A stretch of 5,108 nucleotides of DNA from UBA4823 sp034436035 (GTDB taxonomy: Bacteria > Chloroflexota > Anaerolineae > Anaerolineales > UBA4823): assembly GCA_034436035.1 (NCBI GenBank), contig DAOTVW010000122.1, positions 1-5,108 of the forward strand, given 5' to 3'. This document shows, piece by piece, positions 1 through 5,085 of the stretch (position 1 is the stretch's first letter; every line of letters begins with the position of its first letter). Under the pieces are notes generated by a model that searched no databases, was not told the origin of the DNA, and saw only the letters and a program-made list of their open reading frames with translations. The position numbers and the translations under genes are program-made.

Positions 1-419
1 GTAAGGGTTATTGGGAGCTTGAAAGCAATATTGATCAAAGGAGGTATAACGTTGAGATACTACCACTTAACGTTCCTTTCCGTATATCTAATCATCTTGT
101 TTATATTCATGGTTGTTATACTAACCAATATCACGCCCGCAAGACCGTAGAAGCTTATCACGTGTCGGTTTTGTATGGACATGTGCACGATGTTCAAACC
201 TACACTCACGTTTCACCCGTGGATGTGTCTCAATATTACAAGGGACAAAGTTGCGGTTGTTTGTGCAAGTTGAATCCACACTTTTTACGGAATAAGCCAA
301 ACAGGTGGGTCAATGGGTTTAATTATTGCTACATTGATCAGCGGACGGGATACTTCAATGATGTTCAGGTTTATATCATTGATGGGGCGTTTTACGCCCT
401 GGGGAGGAAGTATAAATGA
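1..419 (+). CDS. Calcineurin-like metallophosphoesterase, C-terminal part (5' end outside window)
   Basis: The gene enters from the left edge; the first complete codon is at position 3, giving 138 residues before a TGA. A hydrophobic strand ending in YIHG (His-Gly codons at 108-113) is followed by TNQYHARK and then YGHVH (GHVH codons 177-188). This is the order of the last metal-binding blocks of the calcineurin-like superfamily: a His on HG, then the paired GHxH. Members are two-metal phosphodiesterases or nucleases, including SbcD/Mre11-type exonucleases and many phage metallophosphatases. The N-terminal blocks (DxH, GDxxD, GNH) must lie upstream and are not visible. After GHVH come a Cys-rich stretch (CGCLCKLNP) and a predicted beta-rich C-terminus, as in phage relatives. 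The substrate cannot be assigned; a DNA or nucleotide phosphoester is a guess from context. The stop overlaps the next start as ATGA. A GTG at 162 falls in mid-domain and is not the start. Confidence 0.88.
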   Translation, partial: KGYWELESNIDQRRYNVEILPLNVPFRISNHLVYIHGCYTNQYHARKTVEAYHVSVLYGHVHDVQTYTHVSPVDVSQYYKGQSCGCLCKLNPHFLRNKPNRWVNGFNYCYIDQRTGYFNDVQVYIIDGAFYALGRKYK

Positions 420-673
420 GTGGGCCATTATATAACATGTTGTGTCGGATAATAAACAATTGGGAAACTATGACTTTCTTGGAGCAGGGAAAAGAAACAC
501 CCTGGAGGTTCATGAGTGATGCTGAAAGAGCATCCAAATTAATAACAATGTTGGAGGTGTTTAAACATGAGGGAAGAAGCATACGTAGTAAGGATAGTGG
601 GCCGAACGAGCGGGCTGGCAACGGAGGGCAGGTCTCAGGTAGTGGAAGCAAAGACTTGCGTTCTGGCGAGTGA
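416..673 (+). CDS. Small hypothetical phage protein, 85 aa
   Basis: The ATG at 416 overlaps the metallophosphoesterase stop (ATGA, 416-419). It is preceded by a strong SD, GGGGAGG at 401-407, with 8 bases of spacing, which supports translational coupling. Residues 1-52 look like an ordinary soluble, mainly helical protein with an acidic/aromatic middle (WETMTFLEQG, PWRFMSDAERASKL). The last 30 or so residues are rich in Ser, Gly, Lys and Arg. They come from the stretch that is also read by the next gene in another frame, so this tail looks like overlap-derived sequence. No family was recognised and there is no membrane segment or cysteine cluster. Either the gene really ends in a 107-base overlap, or a base error near 550-567 has extended it. 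The start and first two thirds are more certain than the end. Confidence 0.6.
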   Translation: MSGPLYNMLCRIINNWETMTFLEQGKETPWRFMSDAERASKLITMLEVFKHEGRSIRSKDSGPNERAGNGGQVSGSGSKDLRSGE

Positions 674-794
674 TCCAATCAAGGCTTTGGGAACGGCAAT
701 GGGCATGATACCTGGAGTTGTGGAGATATTCAGTGCATCGCTGGAAAAGATGATTGTGGTTGACAACGATATGGAAATGGAGGTGGAAAATTGA
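567..794 (+). CDS. Small hypothetical phage protein, 75 aa
   Basis: The ATG at 567 has a textbook SD, GGAGGT at 553-558, 8 bases upstream; the nearest in-frame stop upstream is at 543-545, so the start is well fixed. The protein has a beta-strand-like start (AYVVRIVGR), a second strand (VVEAKTCVLA), a helical Ala/Met/Gly-rich segment, and a C-terminal strand plus acidic tail (MIVVDNDMEMEVEN). This suggests a compact alpha/beta fold of the kind common in small phage accessory proteins. No family or catalytic motif was recognised. Its first 107 bases overlap the preceding gene in a different frame. Its stop overlaps the TTG start of the next gene (TTGA, 791-794), placing it in the same transcription unit as the dATP/dGTP diphosphohydrolase-type gene. 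Confidence 0.72.
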   Translation: MREEAYVVRIVGRTSGLATEGRSQVVEAKTCVLASDPIKALGTAMGMIPGVVEIFSASLEKMIVVDNDMEMEVEN

Positions 795-1150
795 AAGGGT
801 CAAAATTAGATGAAGGCAAACCCCCAATGGCCTTGCTCGACGGATATGCGCTAAGTGAAGTGGCCAAAGTATTGGAACACGGGAAAAAGAAATATGGGGC
901 ACACAATTGGAAGGAAGGAATAGAGGTTTCCAGATTGATCAGTGCAGCATTAAGACACATTTTTGCTTTCCTGGATGGCAAAGACAAGGATGAGGAGTCG
1001 TCACTGTCTCCATTGGCTCATGCCATGTGTGAGTTAATGTTTGCTATATGGATGGTAAAGAACAGGCCTGACTTGGATGATCGTTGCAAGCGATCTTCTT
1101 TATACATAGAAAAACTGGATTACAGTCCAGAAAACATTATGATTGGATGA
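791..1150 (+). CDS. dATP/dGTP diphosphohydrolase-family (MazG-like) protein
   Basis: This 119-residue protein matches my memory of the phage 'dATP/dGTP diphosphohydrolase, N-terminal' family (formerly DUF5664). Landmarks are LDEGKPPMALL (residues 6-16), ALSEVAKVLEHGKKKYGAHNWKEG (20-43 in part), SRLISAALRHIFAFLDGKD (47-65 in part) and SPLAHAMCELMFAIW (73-87). The acidic and His positions on these helices (E23, H56, D62, D65, E68, H77, E81) resemble the metal-binding helical core of all-alpha NTP pyrophosphatases. Characterised relatives (MazZ type) hydrolyse dATP/dGTP to the monophosphate and pyrophosphate, shaping the purine dNTP pool, and some support 2-aminoadenine DNA. The activity here is inferred from family resemblance. 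The start is TTG at 791, chosen because GGAGGTGG (779-786) lies just upstream and no other start fits; it is coupled to the previous stop as TTGA. The last 30 residues, after the core, are not conserved in my recollection. Confidence 0.82.
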   Translation: MKGSKLDEGKPPMALLDGYALSEVAKVLEHGKKKYGAHNWKEGIEVSRLISAALRHIFAFLDGKDKDEESSLSPLAHAMCELMFAIWMVKNRPDLDDRCKRSSLYIEKLDYSPENIMIG

Positions 1151-1161
1151 GGTGTGACATG
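1149..1161 (+). promoter_or_regulatory. Ribosome binding site and start for the small membrane protein
   Basis: GAGGTG overlaps the TGA stop of the preceding gene (TGAGGTGTGACATG, 1148-1161). It fixes the start at 1159. The same layout, stop codon fused to the SD and then a short AC-ending spacer, recurs at 1360-1376. Confidence 0.7.
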
Positions 1162-1362
1162 AATGCTTTTTTGACAGCATTGGGAATAGTCATAATAGCT
1201 GGAATAGCGTTGCCATTCATAGGTGTCGGTATAAGGATATTGATAGCTGGCTTATTTGACAGTGAATATGGATGGACAGACGTGATTTGTGGCTTGGCAT
1301 TAATAGTGGCAAGCAGCTTGGTAGGTGGTGCTCTATTTCTGCTATTAATAGAAAGACCGTGA
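1159..1362 (+). CDS. Small two-helix membrane protein, 67 aa
   Basis: The ATG at 1159 is preferred over the in-frame ATGs at 1084 and 1147. It has the SD GAGG (1149-1152, within GAGGTG) 6 bases upstream, and it begins 8 bases after the preceding stop, whereas a 1084 start would overlap the enzyme gene by 67 bases. The protein has two hydrophobic segments, about residues 3-31 (ALGIVIIAGIALPFIGVGI) and 42-64 (DVICGLALIVASSLVGGALF). They are separated by a short polar loop (FDSEYGWTD). This predicts a two-pass membrane protein with a very short C-terminal tail. Glycine and alanine are frequent in the helices. No family was recognised. A two-helix protein of this size could be a holin, an antiholin or a superinfection or membrane-modifying factor, but its place beside nucleotide-metabolism genes, opposite the endolysin strand, favours none of these. 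Confidence 0.75.
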   Translation: MNAFLTALGIVIIAGIALPFIGVGIRILIAGLFDSEYGWTDVICGLALIVASSLVGGALFLLLIERP

Positions 1363-1376
1363 GGAGGTGTAACGTG
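1361..1376 (+). promoter_or_regulatory. Strong ribosome binding site plus GTG at the convergent junction
   Basis: GAGGAGGTGTAACGTG follows directly from, and overlaps, the TGA stop of the membrane-protein gene (1360-1362). The SD match and spacing are as good as those of the accepted + strand genes. Yet the only frame it opens is antisense to the amidase gene. Confidence 0.6.
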
Positions 1377-1718
1377 ATTAAGCTTGGCGTAGACTTTGAA
1401 CAAACTCCTGAAACGGAAATAACCGTCCAGGGCAGCTCTTGTAAGGGGCGTATCTGTTGTGGGGGACAATGTTCTCAATCGGAATGTGCCACTCGTCAAG
1501 CAGATTCAAGACAATTGATCGTAAAACGTCTAATTGCTGCGGTGGAGGAGGTTCTTCATCAAAGTTCCCAACACAGCAAATGCCGATTGCTTGACGATTC
1601 ATATTGCCCTCTTTGCAATGCGCACCGAATTCTGTTAGAGGTCGTCCTTTCTGAATTACATAGCTGTCTCCAACCAACTCCACCCCAAAGTGGTAGCCAA
1701 TATCCTTCCAACCCATAA
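1374..1718 (+). CDS. Possible overprinted ORF antisense to the amidase gene, 114 aa
   Basis: A GTG at 1374 sits behind one of the strongest SDs in the window (GAGGAGGTG, 1361-1369; 6 bases from GGAGGTG? measured from GGAGG 1363-1367 the gap is 6 bases to 1373). It follows the membrane-protein stop in the same way as the preceding gene starts. The frame runs 114 codons, almost wholly antisense to the amidase gene, which is certainly real. The predicted product has nine Cys (residues 23, 28, 29, 33, 38, 70, 78, 81, 98), including C-x7-CPLC at 70-81, and helical stretches about 45-65 and 83-98. It resembles no family I can name. The Cys and the CPLC motif arise opposite conserved amidase codons (GAHCKEGN), so they may be accidental. 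Alternatives are a chance open frame, or an orphan start left when modules recombined. Translation is plausible but unproven. Confidence 0.25.
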   Translation: MIKLGVDFEQTPETEITVQGSSCKGRICCGGQCSQSECATRQADSRQLIVKRLIAAVEEVLHQSSQHSKCRLLDDSYCPLCNAHRILLEVVLSELHSCLQPTPPQSGSQYPSNP

Positions 1719-1812
1719 CTTCCATGTGATAGCGGCGGATGGCATCCCAGTTGGCGGTGATGCCATCCTTTGTCAAACTGTGGTGTAGCATTATATACTT
1801 CCATTCAATCAT
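1378..1812 (-). CDS. Endolysin: N-acetylmuramoyl-L-alanine amidase (amidase_2, T7-lysozyme type)
   Basis: This 144-residue protein is a zinc amidase that cuts the bond between N-acetylmuramic acid and L-alanine in peptidoglycan. The whole fold is present: LHHSLT (9-14), W22 and the helix AIRRYHMEVMGW (24-35), DIGYHFGVE (37-45), GRPLTEFGAHCKEGNMN (56-72), AIGICCVGNFD (75-85), QLDVLRSIVLNLLDEW (93-108), and PHNRYAPYKSCPG (117-129). By comparison with T7 lysozyme, the zinc ligands are H10, H118 and C127, and the catalytic pair is Y40 and K125; all are intact. The length matches a single-domain phage lysozyme (T7 about 151). There is no signal peptide or cell-wall-binding domain, so export probably needs a holin. 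Its ATG overlaps the upstream stop (ATGA, 1809-1812), with GAGGG just upstream as SD. It is the last gene of the - strand unit. Whether it also inhibits an RNA polymerase, as in T7, cannot be said. Confidence 0.95.
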   Translation of the reverse strand: MIEWKYIMLHHSLTKDGITANWDAIRRYHMEVMGWKDIGYHFGVELVGDSYVIQKGRPLTEFGAHCKEGNMNRQAIGICCVGNFDEEPPPPQQLDVLRSIVLNLLDEWHIPIENIVPHNRYAPYKSCPGRLFPFQEFVQSLRQA

Positions 1813-2534
1813 CTGGCCCTCTTTGCATACTTCTTGATCATGTGTTTTATTGTTTCGGGGAATTCTTTAAAAATCTTGTCACCTGTTTTATATGCTCTAA
1901 ATGCTTCTGCAATTATCTCTCCAGCAGATGGCATAGCAACTCCAGTCATCATTTCCATCCATTCTACATCCTCCTTAGGCATTCTGTTTGCCGCTCGCCA
2001 CAATCTCAAATGATCTTCATCGGACATCTTGCCTATGAAGTCTTCTAAGACATGTCCAGCTTCGTGTAAGTAAGACGAAGCACCACGAGGACCGTAGGTT
2101 TTGGGAACGTTTACACCCATAGAATATTCAGATTCTTTGAATGGTATTATTGGTTCGCCAAAGCCTGGACGTTCTCTTGTAATTGCTGCCCTCCATGCTC
2201 GGTGAGCTCTTTCAGCCATCTCTTTTGGTTGATCTTTGAGGTAGTGTTCAAATGGTTCTATGCTTTTTATTACTTGTCCCAATTTCCTGGGTGTCTTTTG
2301 TGCATATTCAATAAATTGTTTAGACACTCCCATACCTTCCAAAGCGGCCCGCTGGGCAGCATTCAAGTAGGCTGGAGTCAACATGGCTTCGGCTGGTTGG
2401 AACTCGGGATAGAATCCAAGAATATCGGCAAGAACACTTCCAACCTTTCCTCTTGTGCTTTCAGGTTCTTTACCAACCATCACATTCCTTAATGCTTCAC
2501 CGAGTGGATTCTTTGTTCGTGCTAAGTATGGCAT
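1809..2534 (-). CDS. Putative zinc metallopeptidase (zincin, anthrax lethal factor-like core)
   Basis: From the ATG at 2534 this is 241 residues. Residues 155-165 (YLHEAGHVLED) contain the zincin motif HExxH: H157 and H161 as zinc ligands, E158 as catalytic base (HEAGH codons 2066-2052). About 45 residues on comes GEIIAEAFRAY (205-215), offering E206 or E210 as third ligand. It is followed by FPETIKHMIKKY, close in layout to the lethal factor catalytic core (HEFGH, then EFFAEAFR, then a Pro-containing last helix). This is from memory, not a search. Residues 1-130 are helical and charged and may serve assembly or substrate binding. A peptidase acting on virion or host proteins is the inference. 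A TTG at 2540 would give two more residues and a TTGA overlap, but the SD GAGG (2544-2541) would then touch the start; with the ATG it lies 6 bases away, so the ATG is preferred. The gene lies between a membrane protein and the endolysin. Confidence 0.85.
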   Translation of the reverse strand: MPYLARTKNPLGEALRNVMVGKEPESTRGKVGSVLADILGFYPEFQPAEAMLTPAYLNAAQRAALEGMGVSKQFIEYAQKTPRKLGQVIKSIEPFEHYLKDQPKEMAERAHRAWRAAITRERPGFGEPIIPFKESEYSMGVNVPKTYGPRGASSYLHEAGHVLEDFIGKMSDEDHLRLWRAANRMPKEDVEWMEMMTGVAMPSAGEIIAEAFRAYKTGDKIFKEFPETIKHMIKKYAKRAR

Positions 2535-2536
2535 AA

Positions 2537-2722
2537 TCAACCTCTAAATATTTTGCTTCCGAGGACAGCAACCAGTCCTCCAATAAAGCCAAAGATGGCT
2601 GAAATGGTGGAGTCGGTCTTTTTGTTCTTTTTGACTTCTTTGTAAATGTCTGTTGAAATATCATAGAGAACATCGAGTTTGCAGTCTTGACTCATCCTCT
2701 GAAAGGTTTCTTTGGTAATCAT
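2537..2722 (-). CDS. Small single-pass membrane protein, 61 aa (holin candidate)
   Basis: The ATG at 2722 overlaps the stop of the 788-residue gene (ATGA, 2719-2722), with an ideal SD supplied by that gene's last codons. Residues 1-37 are soluble, helical and highly charged (KLDVLYDISTDIYKEVKKNKK). Residues 39-58 form one glycine-rich hydrophobic segment (ISAIFGFIGGLVAVLGSKIF), ended by a basic RG. This predicts one membrane helix at the C-terminus with the charged part on one side. No family was recognised. Its size, single helix and position two genes ahead of an endolysin without its own export signal make it a candidate holin or other lysis membrane protein. A virion membrane-associated role next to the large protein is equally possible. 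Confidence 0.78.
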   Translation of the reverse strand: MITKETFQRMSQDCKLDVLYDISTDIYKEVKKNKKTDSTISAIFGFIGGLVAVLGSKIFRG

Positions 2723-5085
2723 TCCTCTTCCTCCTCCTCAAACAATGCCTTCTTCAATCTGTAAGCCAACGTTTGCTCTTCCCGAACAGCTTGTTTTTGC
2801 TCCTTCTTCATCCATTGTTTTCTAAACTCACGAGGTATTTGTTTGCGTAGGACGGCTTCATAGATGGAGTCTCTGGTTGGAACAACATTCCACCGCTCGA
2901 TCATCTTCTGGGCTTTTTCAGCATTTCCATCAGCGATGGCCTCTGCAATAAGTCGTTTCCTTTTGGCTTCCAGTTGCTCCATTACGCTTTGTTTATACCA
3001 CTCGCTTGTTTTCTTACTTCTTTCTGCACTCTTTGGACCAAAAGTTTCCATTACCATCTTCGACAATGGTTGCTCGAACAAGACTTCTTTCATTTCCCCT
3101 GAGAGAGGATCAACCTTGCCAACTGGAACTTTACCCTCTGCGGTGCGCTCTTTAATGCTTGTAAGCAACTCTTCAACTCGTGCCCAGCTGACAGGGGTTA
3201 TTTCCTTCACAATCTGTTCAAGTCCCTCACCTTTCATTAAGGCTTGACTAATGCTAATCATTGAAGACATAGCTGGCCCAAACCCACTTGGCAACATTCC
3301 ACTTCCTTGGGCGAAAGTCAACCTTCCATGGGCAGCAGCTTCATCCAGTTCACCTTTAGACAAGGAAGCAAAGGTATTAAGTGCTTCGGAAAAGTTTATA
3401 CCAAATCCGAGAGCATTAGATAAATCTATCCCTGCCAATCTCTCCAAGGTTAGATTTGCACCGACGGTGAGTCCCACATATTCAAAAAACTTTAGTGGGT
3501 TTTCTTTGGCCAACTTTTGTAAAAATTCAATCTGTTTTATTGGATACGACCAAAACTGAAATGCTGTTCGACCAATTGGAGTGCGGAGTGCTTTGGGCAT
3601 GCCCACTCGACCATATTGGAATTGGGTTTTATAAACACCTTTTATTGCTTCCTTGATGGCCTCTGGACTGCCTTTGCCATATTTTTCTTCGGCTTTGGTT
3701 AAGTAAGTGAGGAAAGCGTGCTTGCGGTTGGCTTCCTCAGCAAGGTTGAAGAAGAATCCTGCAATGCGTTTTATTTTTTCTACTCTCGTTGCCTGCGGGT
3801 GGAGTTCGTCGGTTAAGACGTGGGGAATTTCAACACTCAAACCACTCTTCTTCCACAACTCATTTCCTTCTTTGGTAAAGGCTCTTATATATCCTTTGAG
3901 TGACGCAACTGGGCCAGCATCAACGAAAGTGTTAATCTGTTGGGTAAGGTTAGCAATGGGCGAACGCAGATTCCAACCGAGTGTTCTCACGTATTCGTAT
4001 GAAGACAGTTGGGCTGCCAATTGGTCGAGTGGCCCTTTGGCATTATATCCAGCAAAGTCCCGAATAAACCATTTTGCATATGGCCTTATTTCATAGGGAA
4101 GTTTGTTATAAAGAGCTGCCATTTCCTGTATTGCAGGTTCGTCGAAAATCTTTTTTGCCATTGAATAAATGTAGGATCGGTATGAACGGATGGCATCTTC
4201 TTGATAGCCGAGAGCACCTTTCCTAAGTAGGCCGTGACGGAATAAAATATCTTTCGGAATAGTTTCAAAAGCGAGGGGATCACCTCCACTCAATTTCTTT
4301 AATGCATCCTGATACTCTCTTATTTGTTTCATCAGGTTTCGTTGGGTTTTGGGGTCGGTTGCAGTTTCATATTTTGCCACAACCTCTGTCAATCTACGCT
4401 GCAACATTTCAACCAAGTCTTCCCGCTTCCACAAGTGTGGAGCATAATCACGGATCTTGGCTTTGGTTAAACGATAAGCTTCCTGAAGGAATTCTGGCAG
4501 CTCCGAAAGTTCTTGCTCCGTGACTTCTCTCATAGCCATCCGCATCACCTTATTATATCCTTCATCGCTGCCTGCTACGTGTCGAATGTAGCTTTTCCAC
4601 AAAAAGTCGTATTGGTTTTTGAGGAAGTCGTGTAGTTCTCGTTCGGGCTTGGACAATTCGGTAGCGAGCTCTGGATTTTCGAGTGCCCTGAAGACTCGTG
4701 TTGAGCCTTCTTCATCCACCTTTGAAGCAAGCCTTTCGAACGGTTCGAGCATTCTGTTCTTCCACTTCAATCCTTCCAAGTTTGCATCGGAAGCAACCTC
4801 GTAAATGCGTCTACCAACATCCCCGTAGCGATCAAATACAACATCTGGGCTGTGCACCTCATCAATGAGACTGCGCACCGTTCTCTTCATCGTTGGTGCA
4901 TATTCCTTTAGCCATTCATGCATGGAGTCCATTCCAGGAATGTAATCTCGGAAAGATTTGAGTGTGCCAATGTCTGCATTCCTGAATGTGGCAGCCATTC
5001 CTTCGACGGCATCGTCGATCTTGTTCATTACTTCAGGATAACGAGCACGACGAAACAGGTTTATAATAAATTCTGGCAAAGCCAT
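2719..5085 (-). CDS. Large phage virion/polyvalent-type protein with LPD-like regions, 788 aa
   Basis: One long open frame. The ATG at 5085 has SD GGAG (5095-5092) 6 bases upstream and an in-frame TAG two codons before it (5091-5089), so the N-terminus is fixed. Recognisable pieces, from memory of large polyvalent-protein-associated domains in phages: RDYAPHLWKREDL (212-224), YVRTLGWNLRSPIANLTQQ (365-383), FFFNLAEEANRKHAFLTYL (444-462), and a stretch from YKTQFQYG to IGRTAFQFWSYPIKQIEFL (485-522). The region 190-265 is highly charged and helical, possibly coiled coil. Residues 535-620 contain Gly/Ala/Ser-rich, mildly hydrophobic segments that might contact membranes. The tail (690-788) is strongly charged and ends in six Glu. 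No catalytic motif was seen. Such proteins are often injected with phage DNA or lie inside the capsid; here that is inference. First gene of the visible - strand unit, coupled to the next gene by ATGA. The upstream TAG could also end another gene. Confidence 0.85.
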   Translation of the reverse strand: MALPEFIINLFRRARYPEVMNKIDDAVEGMAATFRNADIGTLKSFRDYIPGMDSMHEWLKEYAPTMKRTVRSLIDEVHSPDVVFDRYGDVGRRIYEVASDANLEGLKWKNRMLEPFERLASKVDEEGSTRVFRALENPELATELSKPERELHDFLKNQYDFLWKSYIRHVAGSDEGYNKVMRMAMREVTEQELSELPEFLQEAYRLTKAKIRDYAPHLWKREDLVEMLQRRLTEVVAKYETATDPKTQRNLMKQIREYQDALKKLSGGDPLAFETIPKDILFRHGLLRKGALGYQEDAIRSYRSYIYSMAKKIFDEPAIQEMAALYNKLPYEIRPYAKWFIRDFAGYNAKGPLDQLAAQLSSYEYVRTLGWNLRSPIANLTQQINTFVDAGPVASLKGYIRAFTKEGNELWKKSGLSVEIPHVLTDELHPQATRVEKIKRIAGFFFNLAEEANRKHAFLTYLTKAEEKYGKGSPEAIKEAIKGVYKTQFQYGRVGMPKALRTPIGRTAFQFWSYPIKQIEFLQKLAKENPLKFFEYVGLTVGANLTLERLAGIDLSNALGFGINFSEALNTFASLSKGELDEAAAHGRLTFAQGSGMLPSGFGPAMSSMISISQALMKGEGLEQIVKEITPVSWARVEELLTSIKERTAEGKVPVGKVDPLSGEMKEVLFEQPLSKMVMETFGPKSAERSKKTSEWYKQSVMEQLEAKRKRLIAEAIADGNAEKAQKMIERWNVVPTRDSIYEAVLRKQIPREFRKQWMKKEQKQAVREEQTLAYRLKKALFEEEEEE
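2722..2739 (-). promoter_or_regulatory. Ribosome binding site built from a poly-Glu C-terminus
   Basis: The last six sense codons of the 788-residue gene are all Glu (GAG GAG GAG GAA GAG GAA). Read as RNA they give GGAGG at 2734-2730, 7 bases before the ATG at 2722. The acidic tail and the SD of the next gene are the same bases. Confidence 0.75.

Noticed and set aside
1084..1158. Longer start for the small membrane protein at ATG 1084
   Set aside because: It would overlap the upstream enzyme gene by 67 bases and has no good SD, while ATG 1159 has one right behind the upstream stop.
1272..1373. Upstream extension of the antisense frame to ATG 1272
   Set aside because: It overlaps the membrane-protein gene out of frame and lacks a ribosome binding site; the GTG at 1374 is the only start with signal support.
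1363..1450. Search for a bidirectional terminator at the convergent junction
   Set aside because: Only short palindromes such as AAGCTT were seen; no stable GC-rich stem with a T tract was found on either strand.
376..1499. Minus-strand open frames at 376-678, 561-902, 730-987 and 1137-1499
   Set aside because: They lie opposite + strand genes with good ribosome binding sites and recognisable products, and their own compositions (Pro/Leu/Ser/His-rich) look like antisense reading.
1532..1545. SD-like GGTGGAGGAGGTTC on the + strand
   Set aside because: It is the complement of the Pro/Glu codons of the amidase stretch EEPPPPQQ, with no start codon at suitable spacing.
1559..1804. Second minus-strand frame of 81 codons within the amidase gene
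   Set aside because: It is an out-of-frame shadow of the amidase reading frame, whose catalytic motifs are all intact.
4086..4289. Minus-strand 67-codon frame inside the 788-residue gene
   Set aside because: Same strand but out of frame within a continuous long coding sequence; no supporting ribosome binding site or motif was seen.
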